A DNA stretch of 64,000 nucleotides from Nonlabens dokdonensis DSW-6 (GTDB taxonomy: Bacteria; Bacteroidota; Bacteroidia; Flavobacteriales; Flavobacteriaceae). This document shows positions 41,853 through 51,112 of the stretch, piece by piece. Position 1 is the first letter of the stretch. Every line of letters begins with the position of its first letter. The position numbers and the translations under genes were made by a program. The stretch spans positions 2,667,501 to 2,731,500 of the forward strand of contig NC_020156.1 in assembly GCF_000332115.1 (NCBI RefSeq), read 5' to 3'. The notes beneath the pieces are model-generated. The model was not told where the DNA came from. It saw only the letters and a program-made list of their open reading frames with translations, and did not search any database.

Positions 41853-42656
41853 ATGAAAAAAGTAGTTCTAGTTACTGGTGGTTCTTCTGGTATAGGAAAA
41901 GCAATTGCCTTATTTCTTCAAGATAAAAATTACACCGTTTACGGTACCAGTAGAAATCCTTCTCGTTATCCAAATAGTCCTGTTGCACTGCTCGCGCTAG
42001 ATGTTCAAGATCAGGCGTCTATTCAAAATGCAGTAAATGAATTGATCGACAAAGAAGGTCAAATAGATATTCTTATCAATAATGCAGGCGTAGGAATTAC
42101 AGGACCTATGGAAGAAACTCCTATCGACGAGGTAAAAAACGCTATGGAGACTAATTTTTATGGTCCGTTGCGTGTTTTGCAAGCTGTTTTACCTCAAATG
42201 AGAGCTCAAAAAAGCGGTCGTGTCATTAATATCACCAGTATTGCTGGCTATATGGGATTGCCATACCGTGGTATTTATAGTGCGAGTAAAGGAGCATTAG
42301 AAATCGCTACTGAGGCTTATCGCATGGAATGTGCTCATTTGAATATTCATTTTAGTAATGTTGCTCCCGGAGATTTTGCTACTAACATTGCTGCAGGTAG
42401 ATTTCATGCACCAGTAATTTCTGGATCTGATTATGAAGCCGGCTATGCGCATACTTTAAAACTAATTGATGAACATGTAGATGACGGTCAAGATCCTATA
42501 GACGTTGCCACAAAGATTTACGATATTTTACAAAAAGAAAACCCTGGTATCCATTATAAAGTAGGGAGCTTTTTGCAAAAGTTTTCTATTGTTCTTAAAA
42601 AAATATTGCCAGAGAAAACGTATGAAAACATGTTGAAGAAACATTATGGACTTTAA
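41853..42656 (+). CDS. Short-chain dehydrogenase/reductase
   Basis: A 267-aa classical SDR: TGGSSGIGKAIA for NADP(H), LINNAGVGITG, catalytic Ser in NITSIAGY and Tyr-x3-Lys in YSASKGA. Its C-terminal part, with ENPGIHYKVGSFLQKFS, belongs to the DltE-like group of unknown substrate. The last 11 bases overlap the next gene, a 160-aa membrane protein. Confidence 0.88.
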   Translation: MKKVVLVTGGSSGIGKAIALFLQDKNYTVYGTSRNPSRYPNSPVALLALDVQDQASIQNAVNELIDKEGQIDILINNAGVGITGPMEETPIDEVKNAMETNFYGPLRVLQAVLPQMRAQKSGRVINITSIAGYMGLPYRGIYSASKGALEIATEAYRMECAHLNIHFSNVAPGDFATNIAAGRFHAPVISGSDYEAGYAHTLKLIDEHVDDGQDPIDVATKIYDILQKENPGIHYKVGSFLQKFSIVLKKILPEKTYENMLKKHYGL

Positions 42657-43128
42657 AGTAGCTAATTTCTTCCCACCTATGACTAGAATTTTAGGTGTAC
42701 TTATTTTTGTGATAGGCGTTGTAGGCGTTATAACAAATGGAATTCAAGTTATTTTTATTGCATTAATAGGCTTTGCTATTGTGTTTTCTACTAAAGGCGT
42801 ATTGATCGACGTATCTGATAATAAGCTAAAAGAATACAACAGCTTCTTTTTTATAAAATTTGGTAAATGGCAATCCTTTGATAAGTTTCCGCACATTACG
42901 GTTTTAGAAATTACAGAGAAGACTAGTGTGAGCAGCCATACGACACTAGTAAGCGCTTCTTCTCGAGAAATGGTTTATAGAATTACTTTGCTTAGTAAAA
43001 GTCATTATCAAAAATTGTTATTGCAGCAATTAAAGGATAAAGAAAAAGCACATCAAGAAACAGAGAAACTTGCCGATTTGATAGGCTTGAAAAAGGTAGT
43101 TTTTAGTCCTGGCGCTTACTTGGATTAA
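42646..43128 (+). CDS. Hypothetical membrane protein coupled to SDR
   Basis: A 160-aa protein with two adjacent hydrophobic segments near the N-terminus (about residues 13-50), then a soluble PH-like region with FGKWQSFDKFPHITVLEI. It overlaps the SDR gene by 11 bases. No family recognised. The pattern of two TMs plus a small beta domain resembles bacterial PH-domain membrane proteins, but this is weak. Confidence 0.55.
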   Translation: MDFKVANFFPPMTRILGVLIFVIGVVGVITNGIQVIFIALIGFAIVFSTKGVLIDVSDNKLKEYNSFFFIKFGKWQSFDKFPHITVLEITEKTSVSSHTTLVSASSREMVYRITLLSKSHYQKLLLQQLKDKEKAHQETEKLADLIGLKKVVFSPGAYLD

Positions 43129-43132
43129 TGTA

Positions 43133-43996
43133 TTAGCGCTGCTTTACATCAAACGTGATATCCCATTGCTTAACATATTCACTCAACGGTTCTAACCCAA
43201 CTGATGCACGTCTTTTATCAACAGTTTCAGGGTTTTCCAAATCATAAACTTTATAACCTCCATTTTCTCTATCGTCCGTCATTTGAGAACCGTAGATTTG
43301 AGGTTTTCCATCATCCATAAGCATTCGGTCTTCCATAAGAGCCATTTTACTTTTTTTCAAATCACCGTTTTGTGCCGCATTCTTCAATAGATGGAAGTAC
43401 TTTTTACGATGATAATTATCTCCATGTTGAAAAACGAACCAGATGGCATTCATTTGCTTTTGATTGATCTCTTTTAAAGTGGGCATCCCACATTTTTCTA
43501 GTAAACTAACTACGGTGACTAAATTATCTTGATCAATTGAAGGATCGTATTTACTTTCATCAATTCTCATATTTTGATCGAGAGCGTACACTTTATCAAG
43601 AATTTTGCTCATCTCATCACAATTGATGTCAATAGTTATAACTGGCTCAACAATTTTCTCATTGTAAATGGCATATAAGTTTCTTTTAAACTTTTTATCG
43701 TTTTCAGTCGCTTTTCTAAAGACGATTATTTTTGGTTCATCATTATCATTCAAATAAATATCCTTTGTAAGATTTTCGTCAGAAAAATATTTTGATAAAG
43801 AATCTTTACTAATTACACTACCATTTTCCTTTTTATAAACGACATTTTCATAATTGAAACTTAATTTGGCTTTTGCCATTTCAATTTGCTCAGTATGCGT
43901 CATTTTTCTCAAGCCTTCTGGTTTATATTTATCGCCAGATTTACACGAGGTAATGATTAATATTATTAGAATACAAGAAAGAATATTGATTTTCAT
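43133..43996 (-). CDS. Lipoprotein with DUF6624-like C-terminal domain
   Basis: A 287-aa lipoprotein (lipobox ITSC near residue 17). The C-terminal 150 residues contain IWFVFQHGDNYHRKKYFHL, SKMALMEDRMLM and GKPQIYGSQM, the pattern of DUF6624 proteins, whose function is unknown. The N-terminal part is not recognised. Convergent with the 160-aa membrane protein, 4 bases apart. Confidence 0.7.
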   Translation of the reverse strand: MKINILSCILIILIITSCKSGDKYKPEGLRKMTHTEQIEMAKAKLSFNYENVVYKKENGSVISKDSLSKYFSDENLTKDIYLNDNDEPKIIVFRKATENDKKFKRNLYAIYNEKIVEPVITIDINCDEMSKILDKVYALDQNMRIDESKYDPSIDQDNLVTVVSLLEKCGMPTLKEINQKQMNAIWFVFQHGDNYHRKKYFHLLKNAAQNGDLKKSKMALMEDRMLMDDGKPQIYGSQMTDDRENGGYKVYDLENPETVDKRRASVGLEPLSEYVKQWDITFDVKQR

Positions 43997-44032
43997 AAGG
44001 CTTTATAAGACCTCTGTAAAGTAATAATTATT

Positions 44033-44049
44033 CCGCTTTCGCGAAAGCG
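44033..44049. repeat. Interspersed palindrome, copy 9 (intergenic)
   Basis: CCGCTTTCGCGAAAGCG with TTCC left and GAGAC right arms, between two lipoprotein genes. Confidence 0.95.
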
Positions 44050-44099
44050 AGACCATCATCTAAATAGCTCGAACAATTGCAAACTATTAACTTGGTATT

Positions 44100-44519
44100 T
44101 TAACGTTCAAATTCCATGAGAAATCCATCTGCCGCTATGTTGTCATCTAATTGAAGAGTGTTGCCCTGTAAATCGATAGTTCCTTTATCTACATTGTCAA
44201 TAAAAAGCGTTTCAGTGGTTCCGTTTTGTTCAATTCTTATGGAATAAGTTCCACTGTCTAGTCCAGCATAAATATCCTCAGGACCAGTGGTAAGAATATT
44301 ATTTGTGATGTTAACGGTGTTGTTATTTAAATTAAAATCATAAAAGACTTCGCCACGAGTATAATCTATGTTGATTCCCACAAAACCACCACGCACGTTT
44401 TTCAAGTGCCAAGTTCCGTTAATAGTAGTTGATGAATTAGTGTTGTCATCATCATTATTACAACTTGGAAAAAGTAAAAATGTGACGCAAATCAGCAAAC
44501 TTAATTTGATGTATTTCAT
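44100..44519 (-). CDS. Small lipocalin-like lipoprotein
   Basis: A 139-aa lipoprotein (lipobox FPSC near residue 19), followed by an Asp/Asn/Ser linker and then NGTWHLKNVRGGFVGI, the opening of the lipocalin-like (META/DUF4923-type) barrel common in Bacteroidota. The ATG at 44519 is preferred over 44555, as it starts the signal peptide. Ligand unknown. Confidence 0.65.
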   Translation of the reverse strand: MKYIKLSLLICVTFLLFPSCNNDDDNTNSSTTINGTWHLKNVRGGFVGINIDYTRGEVFYDFNLNNNTVNITNNILTTGPEDIYAGLDSGTYSIRIEQNGTTETLFIDNVDKGTIDLQGNTLQLDDNIAADGFLMEFER

Positions 44520-44585
44520 AGTCTTATGGTTTGGTTCTTCATATAATAGATGCAACTAATGCCATAAGGTTGCGTGAGAAAATGA

Positions 44586-45458
44586 TCAATCTTTTTTAAA
44601 TGGTTCTAATAATTGACTACCAAAATCATCAGGATAATCTTCATCGCCTGGAAATCCCAATTCTAATTCGGCTTGATGATAGGGAATATGTGCAGTACCA
44701 AAAAGGTAATCCCAAATGCTGAGAGAAAGCCCGTAGTTGACTCCATATTTGGCACCTTCTGGTAACTTTCTTGCGTGATGCCATAGGTGCATTTTAGGAT
44801 TGTTTAAGATGTATTTAAAAGGTCCATAATCCCAGTTTAAATTGGCATGATTCAAATGCCCAATCAATACAGCAATCATATGAATTACAATAAACTGATT
44901 GATCCCAAAACCTATCATCGCCAGCGGTAAATACTGCAAGGCTTTATAAACGATAGTTTCCATAAAATGAAAACGGAACTGCGCTGCAAAGCCCATTTCC
45001 TTCACACTGTGATGCACTTTATGGAATTCCCATAAAAAGGGAACTCGATGCAAAAGTCTGTGAATGTTCCACTGTATAAAGTCGGCTATGACAAACATGA
45101 TTAATAATTGCACCCAAAACGGAAAACTACTTACTTCAATAGCTACCAAATTTGTGATGCCTATACTTGCAAGACCGTCATTAAATAGTTCTATAAACAC
45201 ATCAGAAACGGCGTTGTAACCAATTAAAGAGAACAAAAAGAAATTGAAAAAGAGGTAAAATAAGTCGAGCCAAAAATCTTTGCGCATTACTTTCTGATTC
45301 TTTCTCCAAGGCAGCCAGATTTCCAAAGCAAATACCAATAAAGAAACGACGAGCAACCAATAAAAATAATTGGTCCACGAGGGATTCATGATTTCTTTCC
45401 ATAAGTAGGATGCATATCCATTAAAAGAATTGATAAAAATATCTACGTATTTTTCCAT
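44586..45458 (-). CDS. Sterol desaturase / fatty acid hydroxylase family protein
   Basis: A 290-aa membrane protein with four or five TMs and the His clusters that hold the di-iron centre: HRLLHR, HKVHHS, HLNHAN and HLWHHAR. Members hydroxylate or desaturate lipids using oxygen. In flavobacteria such proteins may act on fatty acids, carotenoids or hopanoid-like lipids; the substrate here is unknown. Monocistronic. Confidence 0.88.
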   Translation of the reverse strand: MEKYVDIFINSFNGYASYLWKEIMNPSWTNYFYWLLVVSLLVFALEIWLPWRKNQKVMRKDFWLDLFYLFFNFFLFSLIGYNAVSDVFIELFNDGLASIGITNLVAIEVSSFPFWVQLLIMFVIADFIQWNIHRLLHRVPFLWEFHKVHHSVKEMGFAAQFRFHFMETIVYKALQYLPLAMIGFGINQFIVIHMIAVLIGHLNHANLNWDYGPFKYILNNPKMHLWHHARKLPEGAKYGVNYGLSLSIWDYLFGTAHIPYHQAELELGFPGDEDYPDDFGSQLLEPFKKD

Positions 45459-45591
45459 GCTTATTGTAGTCGTTTTGAAGACTGTAAAATTACTACATAA
45501 GCAGCATAACGAAAACGTTGTATCATATTAGGATTCTATGTTGGTATAAAATGAACTTCTTATTTTATTTTTACGTTCAAATTACGCTTCC

Positions 45592-47262
45592 ATGAAACAC
45601 TTCTTTTATTTATTATTGATCGCAATAGCTTTTATCTCTTGTAAAGAAAACGAGAATAAAGCTCAAGAAAAGGTTGTTGAAAAAGAACATGCTTACTTCG
45701 ATTGGAGCGCTGCAAACGTTTACTTCTTGCTTACCGATAGGTTTAATAACGGCGATACTTCTAACGATAAAATCATCGATCGTTCTAAGGAAACTGGAAA
45801 GTTACGAGGTTTTGAAGGTGGCGATTTTGCAGGAATTATTGAAAAAATAGATGAAGGTTATTTTACAGATTTAGGGGTAAACGCGATATGGTTGACACCT
45901 ATCTGGGAACAAATTCACGGTGGAGTAGATGAAGGTACTGGATTTACTTATGCTTTTCATGGATATTGGGCAAAGGATTGGACAGCAGTAGAACCATCTT
46001 ATGGAACGATGGAAGAGTTTAAAACACTAGTAGAAAAAGCACATGAAAAAGATATAAGAATTTTACTAGACGTCGTTATCAATCATACTGGTCCTGTAAC
46101 AGATCAAGATCCTGTATGGCCAGAAGAATGGGTACGTACTGGTCCTGGATGTTCTTATCAAGATCAAGCTACTGCCGTTACTTGTACGTTAACTAACAAT
46201 TTACCGGATATAAAAACAGAAAGTACAGAAGAGGTCGACTTGCCAGAACATCTTGTGGCAAAATGGAAAAAGGAAGGAAGATACGAGCAAGAAATTAAAG
46301 AGTTAAATGACTTTTTCGCTAAGTCTGGTTTAAAGCGAACTCCTGTAAATTACATTATCAAATGGGTCACCGATTATGCTCGTGAGACTGGTGTAGACGG
46401 TTTTAGAATCGATACCGTGAAGCATGTGGAAGAATCTATTTGGGCAACATTTAACGAACAGGCAAAACTAGCTTACGAGCAGTGGAAAGAGAATAATCCT
46501 AGTAAAACCATTCATGATGACGATTTCTTTATCCTTGGTGAGCTTTACGGCTATTCTGCAGTAAATGGTAGGTCTTATGGTTTTTCCAGTGGTGATGTTG
46601 ATTACTTTGATTCTGGTTATGATGCAATGATCGATTTTGGATTCAAATATTTTGCAAATGAAGATTATCAAAAGCTCTTTAAAAAATACGATAGCATTAG
46701 AAAGATCCTACTTACTGAAAAACCTAATGATCCAGTATATTTCATGAATTACATCAGCTCTCATGATGATGGACAACCGTTTGATCCTAGAAGAGAACGA
46801 GCGATGGAATCTGCTACAAAGTTGATGTTATCGCCTGGAATGTCACAAATTTACTATGGAGATGAAAATGCAAGATCATTAGATGTAGAAGGAACTGTAG
46901 GAGACGCAACTTTAAGATCTGTTATGGATTTTGATAAAGGGAATCAAGAGATTTTAAAGCACTGGCAACAGTTAGGAAAATTTAGAAATGAGCATCAGTC
47001 TGTAGGCGCGGGCGAGCATTTTTCTCTTGCTCAAGAAGGAGAAGGAACACTAGCGGCACGATTTTATAATAAAAACGGTCATGAAGATATTGTTCTCATT
47101 GGAGCTGGATTGCCAGATGGATTGATGGAGATAGATGTCATTAAAGTATTTCCAAAAGCAAAACGTCTACGCAATGCCTACACCATCAAGAAATTGCCTG
47201 TGGTGAATGGAAAAGTTACTGTTATGGTTAAAAATGGAGTAGTGTTGCTGGAGAAGATGTAG
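45592..47262 (+). CDS. Alpha-amylase family (GH13) lipoprotein
   Basis: A 556-aa lipoprotein (lipobox FISC, Cys17) with a GH13 barrel. Conserved regions: DVVINHTG, GFRIDTVKHV with the nucleophile Asp near 273, ILGELYG with the acid Glu near 316, and SSHDDGQ near 391. It probably degrades alpha-glucans at the cell surface, as in SusG-like systems, though no susCD genes lie nearby. A C-terminal beta domain completes the protein. Confidence 0.92.
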   Translation: MKHFFYLLLIAIAFISCKENENKAQEKVVEKEHAYFDWSAANVYFLLTDRFNNGDTSNDKIIDRSKETGKLRGFEGGDFAGIIEKIDEGYFTDLGVNAIWLTPIWEQIHGGVDEGTGFTYAFHGYWAKDWTAVEPSYGTMEEFKTLVEKAHEKDIRILLDVVINHTGPVTDQDPVWPEEWVRTGPGCSYQDQATAVTCTLTNNLPDIKTESTEEVDLPEHLVAKWKKEGRYEQEIKELNDFFAKSGLKRTPVNYIIKWVTDYARETGVDGFRIDTVKHVEESIWATFNEQAKLAYEQWKENNPSKTIHDDDFFILGELYGYSAVNGRSYGFSSGDVDYFDSGYDAMIDFGFKYFANEDYQKLFKKYDSIRKILLTEKPNDPVYFMNYISSHDDGQPFDPRRERAMESATKLMLSPGMSQIYYGDENARSLDVEGTVGDATLRSVMDFDKGNQEILKHWQQLGKFRNEHQSVGAGEHFSLAQEGEGTLAARFYNKNGHEDIVLIGAGLPDGLMEIDVIKVFPKAKRLRNAYTIKKLPVVNGKVTVMVKNGVVLLEKM

Positions 47263-47340
47263 CGATCCATTATAATTATAGCTTATTTTTAACTTTAATG
47301 ATGTAGAAATCAGCAATTTTTGTATTGTTAATTTCAACAG

Positions 47341-48696
47341 ATGAAAACCTATTTCAAAAAATTCAATTTAAGATACCGCAAATTCAAATTAGGGTTAAGT
47401 CCTCAGCAAAACTTATTTTATGGCTTTCTAACTTATGTTTTAGTTGGTTTCATTTTACTGTCTCTACCATGGTTGCAAAAAACAGATACTTCTTTAATCG
47501 ATAATTTATTTATTGCTACAAGTGCCGTTTCTACGACAGGATTAGTCACTGTTAGTGTTTTTGATTCTTATAATTTTGCTGGGCAATTTGTGGTGATGTC
47601 TCTTTTTCAAGTGGGTGGAATAGGATATTTAACCTTTACCACATTTATGCTTCTTTCCACAACTAGGCGAATAACGCACTGGCATAAAAGACTTCTTAAT
47701 ACAGAGTTTACCTTACCTGCCACCATAAAGATCAAAGATTTTTTAAAATCTGTTGTCATTTTCACAATAGTTATGGAAACTATAGGTGCAATTTTATTTT
47801 TTATTGCATTTTATTCCGATGGAATGCCGGTAGGAGAGGCGATCTGGAATGCGGTTTTTCATAGTGTCAGTGCTTTTTGTACTGCTGGTTTTAGCCTATT
47901 CAATAGTGGTTTTACGGAGTATGTAGATGATGGTTTTGTAAACTTTATCATTGCTTTTCTCGCAATCGCTGGTTCTTTAGGATTTATAGTAGTTACAGAT
48001 TTAGTAATGTGGATCAAGGATCGCACTCATAAACTAAGCTTTACTTCCAAAATTATTTTCATAGGTTTTGCATTTTTATTAAGTACTGGTTTCTTATTCA
48101 TGTACCTTTTTGAACCGACCATTACCGCATTATCAGGCTCAGAAAGACTTTATGCAGCCTTTTTCCAAACGATGTCTGCAATGACTACTGTTGGTTTCAA
48201 TACAGTAGATTTTGGAGCTTATTCTTTACCGATCATTCTAGTTACCATTTTTCTCATGTATGTAGGTGCATCACCATCAGGAACTGCTGGTGGTATTAAA
48301 ATAACGACGCTTACAGCTGTTTTTTCTATTATGAAAAGTAGGCTTCAAGGTTCTAAAAACATTACGTTTTTAGGCCGCAAGATTCCATTTGAGAGATTGT
48401 ACATAGCAACTTCCTCATTTATATTTTACACTTCTCTTATTTTTTTATTTACGCTCGCCATGACTTTTACTGATGATTTTGGATTAGAAAAAACACTATT
48501 TGAAGTGAGTTCGGCATTAGGAACAGTAGGATTGAGCATGGGAATTACCGGCGATCTTTCTATTTGGGGTAAATCCATTATTGTCCTGATTATGTTTATA
48601 GGTCGTTTGGGTGTGTTAACTTTTGGTTTGGCTATATGGTCTAAATCTACTATTCAAGATAATGTCCCGATTTTAGAAGACGATATTGCGGTTTAG
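47341..48696 (+). CDS. TrkH/KtrB-type potassium transporter, membrane subunit
   Basis: A 451-aa membrane protein made of four M1-P-M2 repeats. The four filter loops are visible: STTGLVT, CTAGFSLF, TTVGFNTVDF and GTVGLSMG. It carries K+ (with Na+ or H+) across the inner membrane. Its length fits KtrB rather than TrkH. The regulatory KtrA/TrkA partner, usually next door in flavobacteria, is missing here, and a BRO-N gene follows instead. Confidence 0.9.
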   Translation: MKTYFKKFNLRYRKFKLGLSPQQNLFYGFLTYVLVGFILLSLPWLQKTDTSLIDNLFIATSAVSTTGLVTVSVFDSYNFAGQFVVMSLFQVGGIGYLTFTTFMLLSTTRRITHWHKRLLNTEFTLPATIKIKDFLKSVVIFTIVMETIGAILFFIAFYSDGMPVGEAIWNAVFHSVSAFCTAGFSLFNSGFTEYVDDGFVNFIIAFLAIAGSLGFIVVTDLVMWIKDRTHKLSFTSKIIFIGFAFLLSTGFLFMYLFEPTITALSGSERLYAAFFQTMSAMTTVGFNTVDFGAYSLPIILVTIFLMYVGASPSGTAGGIKITTLTAVFSIMKSRLQGSKNITFLGRKIPFERLYIATSSFIFYTSLIFLFTLAMTFTDDFGLEKTLFEVSSALGTVGLSMGITGDLSIWGKSIIVLIMFIGRLGVLTFGLAIWSKSTIQDNVPILEDDIAV

Positions 48697-48752
48697 TTTG
48701 TGTGACATCTCGTTTTCTATTTTCATCTTTGAAAAAAGAAATTTATCTGAAT

Positions 48753-48770
48753 TAGCTCAAGGCGAAAGCG
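48753..48770 (+). repeat. Half-palindrome word TAGCTCAAGGCGAAAGCG
   Basis: Recurs with one mismatch at 61789-61806. Its right half, GCGAAAGCG, equals one arm of the interspersed palindrome. Confidence 0.6.
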
Positions 48771-48879
48771 TAACAATCAACAAAAGGTCACAACATCTTA
48801 TTTAGTCTTCGGGATAAAAGGCAGTTATTTGATTTTTTCAAGTTAAATTCTTTCATCAAAAGATCATATAAACTAGTAA

Positions 48880-49713
48880 CTATTCCAGTTCTTTTCTATT
48901 TTGGAGATGATCTTTTGCATTTAACTTATTAACTATCTTTTTACCTGTTTTATCTTCAATTTCCTTGCGAGTGTTGCCTGCGATAGTACCACCTTGTTTG
49001 GCTATTTTTTTACTTTCTGTAAATGTTTCAGGTTGTTTCTCTTTACTTATTTCTGTCGTAGTTGCTTCGGCAAGCATATTAAGTACGAGTTCCAGATTAC
49101 TCATGTTATCTCGTAAGTTTTCCTTTTTTAAACCTTTTAATTTCTTATAATTTTTCACATCCAGACCGCTCCACGCTTTTGTGATTTCATTAGTTAGTAT
49201 AGCATATTCTTGTCCTTTTTGTACACCTCTATTTTCCCATTCATCAGTTAGTTCTTTGCGTACCTCTATACTTTTTAATCGCTGATTGATCCATTGTTTG
49301 CTATAACCTTTCTTGAGATAAGTTTCCATTAATCTGTCAAAACCCAATTCTGGATCTTCTATTTCATCTACGCGTTCTCGGGCTACTTTTGCAATCCACA
49401 ATTTGAAAGGTTCAGCTTTTGGTGATGGAACGCTTTGTATAAGTCTAAAGAGCTGTTCTGTATCGGCTACATCAGTTTTGCGCATTTTGCCGTCATCAGC
49501 TATCATTTTCAACTGTCCTATTTTTTCGGACAGTTCACTTCCTTCCTTTTTTAATTTTGTTTTTAGATCGCTCCAGTATTTTCTTGGTCTTTCACTTTCA
49601 GTTAATATAGAGATAACATCGATAATGGAGAAGTACCATTTCTCCTCTTTCTCGATCCATTGAGTTCTCACTTTTTGTTTTTCAAATAATTTTATTGCGG
49701 TTTCTTTAGTCAT
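48880..49713 (-). CDS. BRO-N domain protein (phage antirepressor-like)
   Basis: A 277-aa protein. The N-terminal 110 residues fit the BRO-N domain: KWYFSIIDVISILTES, then YWSDLKTKLKKEGSE and LFRLIQSVPSPKAEPFKLW. The remaining part is charged and helical, with IAKQGGTIAGNTRKEIE. BRO-N proteins are phage or mobile-element antirepressors, and isolated copies are frequent in Bacteroidota chromosomes. There are no other phage genes here. Confidence 0.8.
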   Translation of the reverse strand: MTKETAIKLFEKQKVRTQWIEKEEKWYFSIIDVISILTESERPRKYWSDLKTKLKKEGSELSEKIGQLKMIADDGKMRKTDVADTEQLFRLIQSVPSPKAEPFKLWIAKVARERVDEIEDPELGFDRLMETYLKKGYSKQWINQRLKSIEVRKELTDEWENRGVQKGQEYAILTNEITKAWSGLDVKNYKKLKGLKKENLRDNMSNLELVLNMLAEATTTEISKEKQPETFTESKKIAKQGGTIAGNTRKEIEDKTGKKIVNKLNAKDHLQNRKELE

Positions 49714-49882
49714 AAAATCGTCTTTCTCTAGAGGTATCTAAAAATACAAAATATGGACCGAACGAATTTGTAAATAATTGCTCTCTTTTAATAAATGATT
49801 GGATAAGTTTTTTAAAGATCAATGTTTACAATTAGACTTTTTAAGGTTGAAATTAAGTGAGTTACAAATGATCTTTTCTAAT

Positions 49883-49900
49883 CCGCTTTCGCGAAAGCGG
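49883..49900. repeat. Interspersed palindrome, copy 10 (intergenic)
   Basis: Perfect CCGCTTTCGCGAAAGCGG, 60 bases before the DUF2891 gene. Confidence 0.95.
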
Positions 49901-49960
49901 AACAATCCTCAAAAGTTCCATGACAAACTATTATATTTAGAGACTTAACAATCTTTACAT

Positions 49961-51112
49961 ATGAAATACGTCATTTATGCACTTTCTATACTTACTCTTA
50001 TAAGTTGCAAAGAAACTGTAGATTCAGAATCTTCTAATGAGGTCAATGTAACGCATGAGGTCAATGTAACACAAATTGAGGTAGTTGAAGATCAAATCCC
50101 AACACCTCAACTCACCCTAGAACAAGCAAACAATTTAGCGCAACTGCCTTTACATTGCATCGAGGATGAATATCCTAATAAAATGGGACACGTTACTGCA
50201 AGTCCGGAAGATCAAAAGCGCCCAAGCGTACAACATCCTGTTTTTTACGGTTGTTTTGATTGGCATAGTGCAGTTCATGGTTACTGGAGCGCTGTGACTT
50301 TATTAAAACAATTTCCAGAGTTAGAAGCTCGTGAGGAGTTACTTCAAAAAATACAACGCAACCTAACTGCTGATAATATTAAAGTAGAAATTGCCTACTT
50401 AAACACTAAGGATAACAAAACCTTTGAACGAACTTATGGTTGGGCATGGTTGCTTAAATTACAACAAGAACTAGATACTTGGGATTCAATAGAAGGAAAA
50501 GAAATTGCTCAAATTTTACAACCTCTTACTGATGTGATCGCACAACGATATGTAGATTATTTGCCTAAATTGAATTATGCCATAAGAGTTGGAGAGCATT
50601 CTAACACAGCATTTGGGATGGCATTTGCTTATGACTATGCAGTTCACGCACAAAATGAGGATTTAAAATCTGCCATCATAAGTAAAGCAAAAGAATTTTA
50701 TAGCAATGATGCCAGTTGTCCGATTTCTTGGGAACCTAGCGGTTATGATTTTTTATCGTCTTGTCTTGAAGAAATAGATATCATGCGACGTGTTTTAACT
50801 GCTGAAGAATTTCATGCATGGGTAAAAGAATTTTTACCTGGAATCGAAAACGGAAAATTAGACATCGAGATAGGAAAAGTATCAGACCGTAGTGATGGAA
50901 AACTAGTTCACATAGATGGCTTGAACCTGAGTCGTGCTTGGGTACTTTATGGTCTTGCCGCTCAATATCCAGAATACAGCAACCTCAATGAAATAGCCGA
51001 TGCCCATATCACAAACACCTTACCCAATCTAGTTGCAGACGATTATGCCGGCGGACATTGGTTAGGAAGTTTTGCTATTTATGCATTGCAAAATGCGTCA
51101 AATGCTGAGTAA
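49961..51112 (+). CDS. DUF2891 family lipoprotein
   Basis: A 383-aa lipoprotein (lipobox LISC near residue 16). The body is an all-helical DUF2891 domain marked by HPVFYGCFDWHSAVHGYWS and GEHSNTAFGMAFAYDYA, with ISWEPSGYDFLSSCLEE further on. These conserved His, Trp and Glu residues suggest an alpha/alpha-barrel enzyme, but no activity is established. It is the first gene of a five-gene overlapping operon and overlaps the Nramp-like gene by 11 bases. Confidence 0.82.
   Translation: MKYVIYALSILTLISCKETVDSESSNEVNVTHEVNVTQIEVVEDQIPTPQLTLEQANNLAQLPLHCIEDEYPNKMGHVTASPEDQKRPSVQHPVFYGCFDWHSAVHGYWSAVTLLKQFPELEAREELLQKIQRNLTADNIKVEIAYLNTKDNKTFERTYGWAWLLKLQQELDTWDSIEGKEIAQILQPLTDVIAQRYVDYLPKLNYAIRVGEHSNTAFGMAFAYDYAVHAQNEDLKSAIISKAKEFYSNDASCPISWEPSGYDFLSSCLEEIDIMRRVLTAEEFHAWVKEFLPGIENGKLDIEIGKVSDRSDGKLVHIDGLNLSRAWVLYGLAAQYPEYSNLNEIADAHITNTLPNLVADDYAGGHWLGSFAIYALQNASNAE

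Noticed and set aside
48880..49713. Prophage
   Set aside because: Only one BRO-N gene is present; no integrase, capsid or att site around it.
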